From: Brachionus rotundiformis
Lineage: Eukaryota; Rotifera; Eurotatoria; Ploima; Brachionidae
Assembly: GCA_016802295.1 (NCBI GenBank)
Contig: JAESIW010000064.1
Coordinates: 434,001 to 498,000 of the forward strand
Reading direction: 5' to 3'
Length of the DNA stretch: 64,000 bases
Position 1 is the first letter of the stretch, and the number at the start of each line of letters is the position of its first letter. Below the pieces are notes generated by a model. That model was not told the origin of the DNA. It was given only the letters and a program-made list of their open reading frames with translations, and ran no database searches. Made by a program: the position numbers and the translations under genes. This document shows, piece after piece, positions 1-13,162 of the stretch.

Positions 1-16
1 AACTAAATCCAATTGA

Positions 17-2898
17 TCAACCTTCAGTCCTTATTTCATTATCGTATTCGTGCTGAAGTCTTCCACCTTCGTGCGAAAAGGGTTTCTGTAATTTTTTGCT
101 TAGGGGCGGAAGGGGTTTGAGTTTGTTAAGCGAGCCTGATGATCCTGGCAATGATCTCGATATATTAGTCTCAAATTTTCTGATATATCTAGCTAAAGGA
201 TCATTTTGTACATCAAAATCATCATAGCTTCTATTGTCGTGTCGACTAGGCAATAAGTCTACAAGTCTCAGATTAATGTCTACATTAATATGGTCTTGAT
301 CCTTTATCTTACTCGAATCAATTGGTATACTTATTTTCTTAGTGCTATTATAATTATTGGATTCATCCTCAAAGTTATCCAAAGGCTGCAGGTGCTGCGG
401 GGGTTTTTTAGGTGAGTTTTGAATGTGCTTAAGCCTTTCGGTGACATTTTTGCCATGAACAACTTCGTATTTTTTCTCCGGGTATCGATGCATTAAATTT
501 TCCTTATTTCTTATAGACTCAATATTTTTCTCCAAGAAATTAGGGCCATTTGGCAATGGAGGCTTTTTGGAAACACTCTTATACGAACCAACAGACGGTA
601 AAGTATTCGAGCTTCCAATTTTTTTCTTCAAACCACTATTTTTATCCCTGACTTCCTTAGCTTTCTGCAATTTGACCCAGTATTCCTGAGCTTTAGAATC
701 GCTTCTATCTAAATTTTGTTCATTATTTGACTGTTTACTCTCAATTACTCTCATTTGATTAAAATCATTGTTAAGCTCATTATCATCGGGCTCTGGCGAA
801 TCAATCTCATAGCCTTCATTATTTTCCTGTTGAGGAATACTTCTAGTACTTCTAGGAGCAGGCACTGGTGGTTGGAGTGGTTGAGCATCATATCGTGTAC
901 CAGTTACACTTTGTGGACCATTTTGCAAGTTTCGATTCTCTAAGATTTGATAAGGCTGCTGCTGATAGCTGTTTCCGTCTTGGCTATAAAAGTTTGCATT
1001 TTGATAGCCAGGATTCTGAACCAAGGGGTATGCAGTGTTGTAAAAATAAGGTTGAACTGGCTCCTGGTAAAACATGTTCTGTTGCGGTATCAATTGAGCT
1101 GGCTGAAAACCAAACGGTATAAACTGTGTCGGAGGATTTAATTGAAGTGATGAATTAACAATTGGCTGTGATGTTGGACTTTGGAGAACAATTACTGGTT
1201 GGCCTTGGTAAGGAAAAAATTGCTGTTGCTGTTGTAATTGTTGCTGTTGCTGCTGTAAAATGTATTGGTTTTCTATCAAAGGCTGAGACCTTGGTGTTGA
1301 AAGGGGCTGAGCTTGCTTGGGTCTACTACTGGAATAATGATTAAAAGCAGAAGGTCTATTATCTTGAGCTTCTAGGGAGTCAATGAGCTGGTTCTCGGGA
1401 ATAGGCTCTTCAGAGTTTTTTACTTTTTTATAAAAAAATGTTTAATTTAGTCTATCATTAAATTAGACAAATAAAGTTTTGAATGAGATCATATTTTAAA
1501 TAAAATTGTCGAGAATTGCAGGCTTTATAAAGGTAGAAAAACTAAAAAATAAAAAGTATTGGAAATTTTTAAAAATAATAAGAAATTCATTAAAATTCAA
1601 TTTTATTTAATAGGAGACAAAGTTAAGCTCTGGTTGCTATATATATATTTGTTAAATAACAATTGTTGTGAGCGAATAAAGTGGGCCTAAAGCAACGATT
1701 TTTAAAATTCAATAACAGTAAACATATGTTTTTGAATCCTTGACGACAAATTCTATTTAAAAATAAACATAGGAAAAAAAATATTTTTTAATAATTTTTT
1801 CATGTTTAGGTAAAAGCCTTTTGTTCTCAATAGGTAATTTGTTACGTGTATAATTAAAACAATATAAGAGAATTAAATCTAATTAAATTACTTACATCTA
1901 TAACTAGGTGCATTGTGTTTACTAATTGAAGCAACAGCTAGATCGCTGAGAAGCCTGTTAGAACCAATTCGATTTTGCGCTTCGCCAGAAAATTTATCAC
2001 TTAAATTTAAATTTTTTTTAAATATTTTTTTAATTAAAATTTTCTTTTTCAAAGATACATAAGTCCCTTTAAATTATTAATATATAACTGATAAATACTT
2101 CCTAGACAATACTTTTTTTTGGAATAGAATTTTGAAATTAAATTATTAAAAATTAACAATCATCATTAAAATTTTTAATTAACTTTCAGCTATTAGTTTG
2201 AGAGTTAAAAATTCAATTAAGATCAAAATTCGGCTAAAAAGGTGGATTTTAAAATTAAAATTTTTTTTTTTTAAAAGCTATGTCTGTTTGCTTTAATCTC
2301 ACAGAACTTTTAATAACATTTTGAATTTTCGTCGTAAATTAGGTCTAAAAATCGAAAAATTTAATCGGAAGTAATTTGCTTAAGAGACTTTTAAAACAAA
2401 AAAAACAAATGCTATAATCTTAGTATGTATTTTTTTTTAATTTACAAGACTTTGATTTCTTGATATTGCTTTTAAATAAAAAAATGAATCAAAAATTTTT
2501 AAAAACTTCTCCTATCAAAAATTTGACCATAGACCCAAAATTTATACATACGATTGTTTATTGTTATATGAGAGCGAGTCTGTGGGCTGATCCTCGCCAA
2601 TATGATCCAGAGAGTCGTGAAAATTCGGGCCTGCATTCAAACTTGCATCCACATTACTAATCCGACTGTGAACATAGCGGTATATGTCATCTTCTCGCTT
2701 AGAAAAAGTCGGCGATTCAAGAAAAATTTTTCTTCCTTGTACAGGCAAATAGTTAGACTGGTTGTTTTGGTTTGAGGAATAGTAAACTGGCTGGTTTGGC
2801 TGATAAAGGGTCAAGTCTTGGTTATCATTTGATCCAAGACCAAGCAAGTCGTCTAGTAAATTTTTATTGTCAATTGTAATAGAACCGTAGTCTTCCAT
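17..2898 (-). CDS. Unknown Q/N/P-rich, largely disordered protein (3 exons, about 618 aa)
   Basis: I do not recognise this family. Proposed exons are 2898-2552, 1999-1896 and 1422-17. Donors read GTATGT and GTAAG, and the joined frame is intact to a TGA at 17-19. The start is the ATG at 2898 (MEDYGSIT). The protein is mostly low-complexity: Asn/Gln-rich after residue 50, a polyglutamine run where exon 3 reads QQQQQQLQQQQQ, then PPVPAPR, which looks like an SH3-binding proline motif. A basic segment near the middle (EYWVKLQKAKEVRDK) and a second one (FLEKNIESIRNKENL) look helical and are the likeliest conserved pieces. There is no signal peptide or membrane segment. Introns are 473 and 552 bases, long for this window. 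A scaffold or cytoskeletal role is possible but is a guess. Confidence 0.72.
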
Positions 2899-4925
2899 GC
2901 TGAATTTAAAATTTTAACATTATTATTCAAACAAATGTTTGAGAAAGTTGTATCTTTAAAATTCAAAATCTAAACTAAAAAAAGTATTTATAATTTAAAT
3001 TTTGATATCTAAAAATTTGTAACCATATTAACCAAAAACACTTGTCATCGATGCAACCAAATACAAATCAGACAATATTTGAATTTGTCTAGATTTTAGA
3101 AGACTTATAGGAAAAATGCTTTTATTAAAAAAATTGTTATTTTTAGCCAATGAATCAAATAACAATAAACTTGTTCGCTTTAATTCTAATTAAAATTATT
3201 TGAGATAGTTTGCTATTTAAATCCGTACTATTTGATTATTTAAAAAAAATATTTTATCAAAAGAAAATTATATGATTATAAATTGAAAGGCTTCTCTCTA
3301 AAATTTTCTAGATTGCCGGACATTCAATTGCGATTGAAAGTCTAAATTAAAGCTTAAATGAACAAAAAACTATAAATTTAAATTAATAATAAAATATATT
3401 TTGAAATAATGAAATATCCTAAAATAAATGTCATTTTTAAACTTGGATTATGAATTTTTAAGGCAAATATTTGGAAACATGATGAAAAATAAAGGAGAAA
3501 AAAATATTGATTAAATATTTAAAAACTACGCAGTTTTACTAAAAAATTGAAAAAAAGTCAATTTAAATTATTACATTTAATTGAATATTAATTTTGTTTT
3601 TATAAAAGCAATGAATGAAAAAATAATAATTCCCGTTTTTTTTGGGTTTTAAATTGTCAAATAAATAAAAAAAAGATTTCTGACAAATTGATTTAAAAAT
3701 GGAAGGCAACCATATTTTGTAAAGCTAATTAAATTTAAATATTTTGATGAAGATTTTAACTCGACACTTAAATTTAGCTAACATGAAAAAATAATTTTAA
3801 AACTTTTGATCAAATGTTGCTTAAAAGTTGGAAAATTTTGAGAAAAAAGAATTTACTAGCCTTAAAGTAAAAAATTTATTATCGTCTAGAAAATTAATTT
3901 AAAATGTTCGTATAGAAAAATCATATTGAAATATTTTAATTAATTCGAAAATGTTTTTTAAGTTGCTATGGTTTTGTTCAAAATTGTCCTCCTTTTAAAA
4001 AACTTTAAAAAAAAAATTTGATTGAGGACTTTTGGTCGACAAAAAGTTCATAAATATTTCGAAAATTGCTTTTGAAAATTATTTTTTTCTAATAATTAAT
4101 AAATAATACAATTAATTATTAATTTTAGTTTTAAAATTCTCGCATATTTTAATCTTTAAATTGGCAAAAGGTTTATTAAAAAGCTTTAAGTTATATTTTA
4201 CAATTTATCAAAAAACTGATAAAATTGAATAAAAAAAAAGTGATAAAAAAATAAAAAAACTTAAAATAATTTATAGAAAGATTAATTAGTAAAGAATATG
4301 AACAACCAAAATTTAGCGTTTTGAGACAGAAATAATTGAAATTTTCGAAGCTAGAAAAGCTTTCAGAATTTTTGGATCGAATCTGGCACTTTAGCCTCCT
4401 ATGTTGTTGGCTTTGTTTGTGTCTTGTTTATAAAAACTATTCTAAAGACAAATATGCTAAAAAATACCTTAACTATTTTAAATATGTAATGTCTTTTTAC
4501 TAAAATTTTGACTTCGAAGAATTATCTTTATTTAAAATGCTCCCATTTTAAAAGAGAACTGTATACCGTTTGTCATATACACCTAATAAAACGTGTCTAT
4601 TTTCAATAAATCATAGAAAAATCTCAAGCTATTCAATTAGGTTATTTTAAAAATAAGAAACTTTAAACTTGAAATTAAAGAAATCTAAGGAAGAAATGTA
4701 ATTTTGTTTATAGTTAAAAACTGTTAACTAAAATTTTATTTAAGTAAGTAAACATATTCAGGTGTATTTTTGGAATCTAGGATAACTTAAATAAATGTTA
4801 AACATTTTTATCAACAATTTAGGTTAAAGTCGATTTTATTTAAAAGATAGCTTATAGTGTCTTATGATCAAATGAAGAGAATAAATTCAAATTATTTTTT
4901 CTAAATAAATCAAAAAGATTTTAAA
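2899..4925. other. Intergenic, AT-rich, no gene seen
   Basis: This lies between two divergently transcribed genes (minus gene ending its 5' side at 2898, plus FMO starting at 4926). It must hold both promoters, but I see no clear TATA box, repeat or RNA gene. All frames are closed by frequent stops. Confidence 0.6.
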
Positions 4926-7085
4926 ATGAATAAAATAGTATATAAAGAATGTGTGGTAATCGGGGCTGGAATCACTGGATTGGCAGTAAATTCAAAATTA
5001 TTTCTTTTATGTTTTTTAATAAATAAATAAATTTAAAAGGCTGCTCGTTGGCTCAAAGTATTCTTTTGCCATTTTAAGGATTACTTTATTTGAAAAATGA
5101 ATGTTCTTGATTTAGAAATGTAAATTTGATTTTGTTGTCTTGGAAAAATCAGCAGATATTGGAGGCTTGTGGCGTTACACTGATGATGAATATGGCGTCA
5201 TGGAATTCACTCATATCAATGTTTCAAAATACAACTACTGCTTTTCTGACCATCCTTTTCCAGAGAGTACAACTGATTATCCGCACCACTCAGAAATGTT
5301 TAAATATATCCAATCTTACGCTGATAAATATAAATTAAGGGAAAATATTAATTTTAAAATTTTTGTCAACAAAATTGAAGGTATAAAATTTTTATATAAT
5401 AAATCAATTTTTCACTATCTTAATTATTTAAAAGAAATACCATTAAATAGTAAAGAATTGTCAGAGGAACCAAATTTTGAAAATATTCAAAAATATGAAA
5501 AACTTTGGAAAGTAACTGCGGTTGGTTTAGAAGATAAAGAACAAATAGTATATATTACTCCATATTTAAGTATAGCTAGTGGTCATCATAGTACACCTGT
5601 TGAAGCAGTATTTAAAGGTCAAGAAAGTTTTCCTGGTAAAATTTTCCCATTGTTTATAATTAAATATTTTGAACTAATTTAAATTAAAGGAAAAATTATA
5701 CACAGTGTTAAATTTAAAAGTTCCTTAAAGAACGATATGGTTAATAATCGAGTATTGATAGTGGGTATTGGTAACAGTGCGGTCGATGCCGCAGTTAATT
5801 TAGTGAACGAGGGGAAGTATGCAATAATTTAAACATTTAAAGAATTTAGAAAACTAAATAATCTTTTAAGATGTTCAAAAGTTACAATAAGCACCAGAAG
5901 TGGTGCTTGGATAATACCAAATTATGTTTCTGGCTTTGCCACTGATTTGTATGCTTGCAGAGCATTTTTAAATATACCTTGGAAAATATCGACCAACGTG
6001 ATGGAAACTGCCATCAAATTTATATATGGTCATCCAAAAAAGTTTCTAAAATATATACTATTATTATTATTTTTAATCAAAATGAATAATTCTAGACATA
6101 ATTTGAATCCAAAAATGAGAGCTTTACAAACTCAGCCTACTGTTAGTCCAACTCTAATTCATCATATACAACGAAAACACATTACAATAAGACCCAATAT
6201 TAAAGTATAATTTCAATTTTGTCCCATTAGGTATTATTTTTTTCCAAAAGAGTATAGATAAAAATACAGTAGAATTCGAAGATGGTAAAAAAGAAGACTT
6301 CGACGCAATAATCCTTTGCACTGGTTATAAAATTGACTTGAACTATCTATCCGAAAATATACAGGAGAAAATTTTCCTTGATGAAAATAAAACTTCATTA
6401 AATGTGATTAAAAAACTCCAAGTTAAAAAAATAATTTCTAATTTTATTTTATTTAGCTATTCAAACAAGTTTTTCATCCCTCTATTGGGAAGTCTTTAGC
6501 TTTTTTAGGCTTCATTCAGCCATCTAGTGGTGGCCTGATAACAGTTTCTGAAATGCAAGCCAGATGGCACATTGATTTAATGCTTGGTCGAAGCCAGTTA
6601 CCATCGGAAGACGAAATGATTGAGATAATCGATAAAGATAATGTAATTTTAAAAAATTTTAATAGCTGAGATTTTTTTTTATCGAAATCAATTAGAAAAA
6701 ATCAGAAACAAGATTTTACAAGTCAAATCGTCACACTATTCAGCAAGATCCAATATTGTATAATGATGATATTGGGCAATATTTTGGTACTAGACCAAAT
6801 ATTGTTCAAAATTTTACTCTTTTATGGCATCTATTGTTTTCTAGTTGTGGTCCAGCTCAGTGGAGACTAAACGGCCCAGATTCCGACAATCAAGCTTATT
6901 TGCAAGTGAAAAAAGTTCCAGTCACTGATATGATGAAATTTTTTTCATTTGTTTTATTTTTAATCTTGCTTTTCTTTATTATCCTAGCTTATAAGAATCC
7001 AATTATTTTTACATTCGCTATAGGATCAGTTATTTTCTACAAATATTTTTTCAAAACTCATTTTAAACAAAATCAAAACAAATAG
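4926..7085 (+). CDS. Flavin-containing monooxygenase, tandem copy 1 (10 exons, 559 aa)
   Basis: FMOs use FAD, NADPH and O2 to oxygenate soft nucleophiles (N- and S-containing compounds) at the ER membrane. Exons: 4926-4985, 5040-5057, 5116-5380, 5435-5635, 5690-5816, 5871-6041, 6096-6204, 6251-6403, 6457-6642, 6696-7085; the frame is intact. Seen: FAD motif GAGITG at residues 13-18, then EKSADIGGLWRY; FMO-identifying motif FPGKIIHSVKF near residue 180; NADPH motif GIGNSA at 207-212; CTGYK late in the protein; and a C-terminal hydrophobic segment followed by basic residues, the usual FMO membrane anchor. Length matches the family (about 530-560). Exon 2 is only 18 bases. The stop is 88 bases before the ATG of copy 2. 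The exact FMO subtype cannot be assigned. Confidence 0.93.
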
Positions 7086-7173
7086 ATTATTTTTTTTATG
7101 AAATTTATAAATTTGCATTAATTATAAAAACGAATGCAAAAACTAAAAATATTTTTATATCAAATAATAAAAA

Positions 7174-9337
7174 ATGATTGATAATAAAGTTTTATTTACT
7201 GATTGTTGTGTTATAGGGTGTGGTATATCGGGTATAGCTGTTGCTCGATGGCTAAAGGTACCTTATTACTACTAAAATAATTAAGAGTTAAATTAATTTG
7301 ACCAAAGGAATATAATTTTGATTTTGTCGTCTTTGAGAAATCAGAAGACATTGCTGGTTTATGGCGCTACCGCCAAAATGACTATGGTGTTATGAGCTTC
7401 ACCCACATAAATGTATCAAAGTATAACTATAGCTTCTCTGATTTTCCTTTTCCAAAGGAAAGCGTCGAGTTTATGCACCATAAGAATATTTACGACTACG
7501 CCAAGTCATACATCAAATTACATAATTTGGATGACTTTATTAAATTTAATAATGAAGTCACATTAGTAGAGGGTAGGAGAAATATTTGTCTTTCTTAATT
7601 TTAGCTTTATTCTTTCATAGAAATATTGAACAAAGAAGAGTTTGGTATTGATAATTTAAAATTTCCAAGTATTGAAAATTATGAGAAATTGTGGAAAATT
7701 AAAGTAGTAGATAACACCACTGGAAATGAGCAAATTTATGTAGCACCTTATGTTGCGGTAGCCACTGGTCATCATAGTAAACCAAAATATGTCGAATTTA
7801 CCGGACAAGATACTTTCAAAGGAGAAATTTTTCACAGTGTTAAATTCAAAAATGCCAAAGTGAACAATTTGGAAAAGAAAAATGTTCTTTTGGTTGGAAT
7901 TGGTAACAGTTCAGTAGATGCAGCAGACAATTTAGTAACACAAGGAGATTGTCCCAATGTGACCATTAGCACTAGAAGTGGTGCATGGGTTCTCCCAAAC
8001 TATATTAATGGATACCCGATTGATTTGTATGCAAATCGCTTTTTTCTTAAACAGTCATGGCGATTCAGCACTCTTTTTTTTGAAACTATTATCAAATTAA
8101 TGCATGGAGATCCTAAAAGGTTTATATCATATAAAAGTTTATTAATAGTTTAATTAATTAAAAATCGTTTGTAGATACGATTTAAATCCGAAATCGAGAG
8201 CTTTTCAGTATCATCCAACAGTAAGTCCAGTTCTGTATCATCATATACAAAGAAAAAGAATCAAAATTCAGCCTGATATCAAAGTAATAACTAATCTATT
8301 AAAACATTTTAAGTAAAATTATTGAAGGAATTAAATGGTAATGAGGTGACATTTTTAAATAATGAAAAAGCCAAGTTTGACGCCATTATTTTATGTACTG
8401 GATACAAGATTGCTATTGATTTTCTATCAGATGACTTGAAAAAGTCAATCTTTGACCCAGATGATGATTCTTTATTAAATGTAGTTATAAAATCTTTCTA
8501 TATTGGAATTTTTAACTAAATATATTCATTTTTTAGCTCTACAAGCTTGTGTTTTGTCCCAAGATAGGCTCATCATTATCTTTTATTGGCTATGTTCAAC
8601 CACATACTGGAGGAATTTTGCCAAGTACAATTTACCTTTAACATCATTAAACAATTTATTAAAATTTTCTCAAGTTTCGGAAATTCAAGCAAGATGGTTT
8701 GTTTATTTGATGGCTAAAAAGACAAAACTTCCTAGTGAAGGTGAAATGAGTCGGGATGTTTTAGTGTTTAGGGTAAGTTTATAATAGGATATTGGAAAAT
8801 TCATTAAAAAAAGTTAGACTTTTCTGTGTGATATGTTTGGGTCTTTTTACCTGATAAAAAATGGCTATTATCAAATTTTTTAAAAAGTTTTTTTTTTAGA
8901 AAAAAGTTCAAGAGCGTTTCTACAAATCATCTAGACATACTCTACAACAAGATCCATTGTTATATATAGATGAGATAGCTAGTTTTTTCGGAGCAAAACC
9001 AAGTTTTTTACGAAACATAAATATTGCTTGGAGGTTAGTTTTAAAAAAACTGAAGATTTAATTTTTAATATTTTCTTAAAATAGAATATTTTTTTCGTCA
9101 TGTGGAACGGCACAGTGGAGGATAAATGGACCAGATAAGATGCCAAACGCAGTTGAGATTGTCAAGAGCGTCCCGGTTCCACCTTTAAACAAGATTATGC
9201 TTTTTACAGTTCTTTTCATCATTTGCTTGCTAATGTCTCTATTTGCTTTACACCCATTACTATTTCTTTTTTCAGTTCTTTCTTTATCTTATTTTTTTAT
9301 TTTAAACAAAAAAGATTAATTTGCCGTTTTAATTAAA
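7174..9337 (+). CDS. Flavin-containing monooxygenase, tandem copy 2 (9 exons, 560 aa)
   Basis: Paralogue of the upstream FMO. Exons: 7174-7257, 7308-7572, 7621-8119, 8175-8283, 8328-8480, 8537-8624, 8675-8772, 8900-9033, 9085-9337; the frame is intact. Seen: FAD motif GCGISG near residue 13, EKSEDIAGLWRY, FMO-identifying motif FKGEIFHSVKF, NADPH motif GIGNSSVD, CTGYKIAIDF, and a C-terminal hydrophobic anchor. It lacks three introns present in copy 1 (after the FAD motif, in the FMO motif, and before VTISTRSG) and has two of its own in the C-terminal third (after GGILP and within SSCGTAQW's upstream codon). Shared exons keep identical lengths (265, 109 and 153 bases), which supports the model. 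Similarity is strong in the cores but the C-termini have diverged. Confidence 0.93.
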
Positions 9338-12300
9338 GGTTAAAATTTCATTTAATTTAAAATGAAAATTCTGCTTTATAAACTAAGTTGCTTTAATTAA
9401 TTTATTTATTCAACAATAAACTCGTTAAGATTAAATTTTTGATATTTTTTTTATCTCTGAACCTAAATTTTTAGGTCAAATTTTTGACTCTAAGTGAATA
9501 TTTAATTGTTATGATAGATTAAATTATTTCGCATTTTTTTCTATACAGTATTTTATGCGATTGTGGAATTTATTGTTTTTTTTTATGTTTTCATATTCTT
9601 ATTAAAAAATATCTATAAATATATCGAGTTACTTTTAAAAATAGATTATTTTGGAGTTTATGAATTCTCTTAAAAAAATTATTCTTTATAATTTTTTTTT
9701 TTAAATGAGTATCTTTGATTTATTAAATAATGGTACAAATTCAAACTCATTTTAATTTTTTATAAATTTAGATTCTCTAAAATTTAGTAAGAAAATCAAA
9801 ATGAGCTTTATTCTGATTATCTTTAAATTAATACGCTCTTGATAAGTTGTACTTAGCAAACAAAAAAATTCGTCAAAAATTCTCTGAATTTTAGTAATAA
9901 AAATCCTGTCGATAATCCTAACCCTAATATCTAATCAATAAAGCTTGATTTGCATTTTTGAATAAGTTGATGAAATTTGAAAAATATAACTATATTTAGA
10001 CAGATCTCAAATAAGCATCAATCAATAGACATCAAACTTATAATACAAAAAAAACTAAATACTTACTAATTATCACAAAAAAATAGACCCTAATTTGATT
10101 TCTAAGCTGGAGAATTTGCTCTATGCCCAAACTAAAATGTTAAACTCATTATTACCTAAAATTTTAATTGAATAAGAAAGCAATTATAAAACTCACTATC
10201 ATATGTTTTTGCTCTAATTTATCAATAAAATAATTCAATAAAAAAATTTATTATAAATTAAGCAAAATAAATAAATCATTAAATTGAATTTAAATAAAAA
10301 ACAATATGGTAAAAATGCCTTTTTTATTTAAATAAAATTAACCACTAAGTCTAAGTTTCTCGCATTATTACTCCAAACATTGACTCTATTAACCAACATT
10401 AAAAACTTTGATAACTTAAATATTAAAATTTCATATTAGAAAAAAATCTTTATACGATTCTGAATAATTATATTAATATAATTTTAATTAAAAAAAATAA
10501 ATATTGATCAAAATACACAAAATTTGAAACAAACAAGCTATTATTAAGATTTCTTTAAAATGATCTTATAAATATCAACACTGGTAAAAAGCATAATTCA
10601 ATAGGATTCCTTTTGGGCTTTCCTATATTCAGCAGCTGCTCCTCAACCCCTCCTCAAATTTATCAGTAGTTTTTCAAAAAAACGAATGGACACCTAGACA
10701 ACCTTCTTATTGCGAACCAAGAAAAGCTCCAAGTTTTTGTCGCGAAAATGAAAACTACATATTAAATATTAAAATGTTCGTCCCAAATCCGGTTACAAAA
10801 ATTAAGCTTCTTGGGCGGACTGCGTAGCTCCTCTCCATTATCATGATGATAAATTAGTGAAAGTGGAATTAAATGCCATCCGCCGATATCCTGACTCGTG
10901 GCCAACCACGAATAAAAAATTTGAAACAGACCTAAGGTTTCTTAAAAATAATTTAAAAAATTCAACAATGGTAGAAAGCTTAGTTACTGGTTAAAAAATT
11001 TTTACTTCTCTAATTATATGGATTTTTAAATTCACTCAAAAAATGAATCTAATCATTTTTATTTGGATCTAGTCAAGTAGAGTATTTAATTTTAAGAATG
11101 ATTTTTTCTTAAAGTTATCACAAAAGTTTTAAATTTCAAAAAAAAAGCCCAAAATACTTCTTAAAATTAAATAGTTAATTTAAAATTAAAAAATAGTTTT
11201 TAAAGTTTGCTCCATATTTCAATTTAATCTTTGAATACTTTAATTATACTTATAAAATTTATTAATTTATCACTCAAAAAATTGTTAATACTGTTTATAT
11301 TTTTAAATCATTTATCCAAACACTGTATTTAATCATTTGTCCAATTTTAAAGATAATCCACTAATCCTTTATCCAAATATCAATAGATGTCTTCCTAGAA
11401 AGACATGCTGCGAACTTGCTTATCTTTATTATTATTATTATCATAAATGGAGATAAATGGTTATATTTGAAAAAAATTTGTTACAGCTGGATTCAAAAGC
11501 TTGTTTTTTAGGCTTCATGAAAATAATTTTATTAATATAAAGCATTATGTCGAAAAACAATAATCAAGTTTACTTTTGAAATGCACCATTTAATTTTTAC
11601 CAAACTTAAATAGACTGACTTCTCTCCGTAAGTAAGAAATAAAGATATTTAATTAATCAATTTAAAAATTTGATTTGGCTTCTTAGATAAATTTACTTCT
11701 ATCTGAATTTTTTTAAATTTAGTTTTAGTTATCTGTTAAACAAATGAAACAACTCCCATTTAAAAATACAATCTAAAAATTAAATGAATTAAATTTAATG
11801 ACAAAGATAACTATAATTAAATAAATAAGAAATAATATTAGAAACAAAATTAAATATTGAAGTCGTCTAAATAAGTATCTTCTAAATAATTTTTTTAAAC
11901 AAGTAATATTTTTTATCTAGGTAGTATTTAAATAGTGTCTACTTAAAATGATAATATAAAGAGTATTTAGGGTGATAAATTTTGGTCTTGAAACATGACT
12001 TTATTATAGTAAATCAATATAGCCTTTAAAATTAAAAGATTTACTTCTTTTTAAAAACATTTTTAATAATCAAATCAAAAATACCATACCAAAATTTAAG
12101 TTATTTTGATAAAAATAAATTCAATACGGATGATCAATTTACTAATTACCCAAAAATTAATCTTAATGCTCTAAAAATTTCATCAATATATTACAAATAG
12201 CTTGAAAATTTTAAATTCATGATGGCAAATCCAAAATTTTAATTATTTATTGAAATAAAAAAAAAAGCAAATAATTAATAATAACAAAAGTAATGCTTCA

Positions 12301-13162
12301 GCAGTTGACCGGGGATGACTTAAAAAGGAACCATCTTTGGTAGCTGCATTGCACTACAAACACAGTAAGCATAGAATAAGTGATACATTATAATTCTAGT
12401 CTTGTCGGATTAACTGTCAAAACAGAGGCTTTCGATGAACCAGTTTTTGGAACTTTGTCGAGATAAATGTCTTTTGTGCACTTAGCCATCGCCTGACCCA
12501 AATTAACTAATCAAATGAATTTTGTGAACAAATTAATTACTATTTCTCATTTTTGTTAAAATTTAGATTGAGACAAACTTAAAAGACTTAAGTAAATAAT
12601 AAAATCATAATTTTTTTAAAGTATACTAGTATGTTTTAGTAATCACGAGAATATTTGTGAGAATGCAGCTATTAAAATTTTTCCTGCAGAAAATTTATTT
12701 TGAAAATTATGCTAAAATTTATTTTGTTTTACTTATTTTTATTTTCTTAAAAGCTAGAAAATAAAATTCAATTGAATTCACCAAGATAATTATAAGCAGC
12801 TATGTTTTCAAATTTAGTTGGTATTCAATGTCCCTACACTCTTCCTTTATCCACAAATTAGACAATTCTGTTAAAAAGCTTATCTCTTATTATCCATTTC
12901 CTTATCTAATTTTCAAAAAACGAAACATCATACACAAGTCTTATTTATTAATTTCATAATACGTAATTTAAAATAAAGCAATTTTTATAATTTAGGGTAT
13001 CTCATTTGAACAATCTAAACAAACCGGTTTTTAATAATTTTCAGCTTATTTCGATATAGATAATCTAATGTTTTTGTATTGAATAGCTCTCAAACGATCC
13101 GTACTCAAAATCAAACAACATTTAACAACAATTACTCATTTAAATGAATAAAATTTGAATAA
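9338..13162. other. Intergenic, mostly AT-rich, with two GC-richer islands
   Basis: 3.8 kb with no gene I can support. Two patches are clearly less AT-rich than their surroundings: about 10,620-10,920, and about 12,290-12,500. Each can be read for about 30 codons but neither resembles a family I know (see findings). They may be old transposon or gene fragments. The rest is A/T-rich with dense stops. Confidence 0.55.

Noticed and set aside
755..1344. Several plus-strand open frames at the left edge
   Set aside because: They lie opposite exon 3 of the minus-strand Q-rich gene and reflect its composition.
9900..9945. Telomere-like CCTAACCCTAAT
   Set aside because: Two imperfect units only, in AT-rich DNA; no array.
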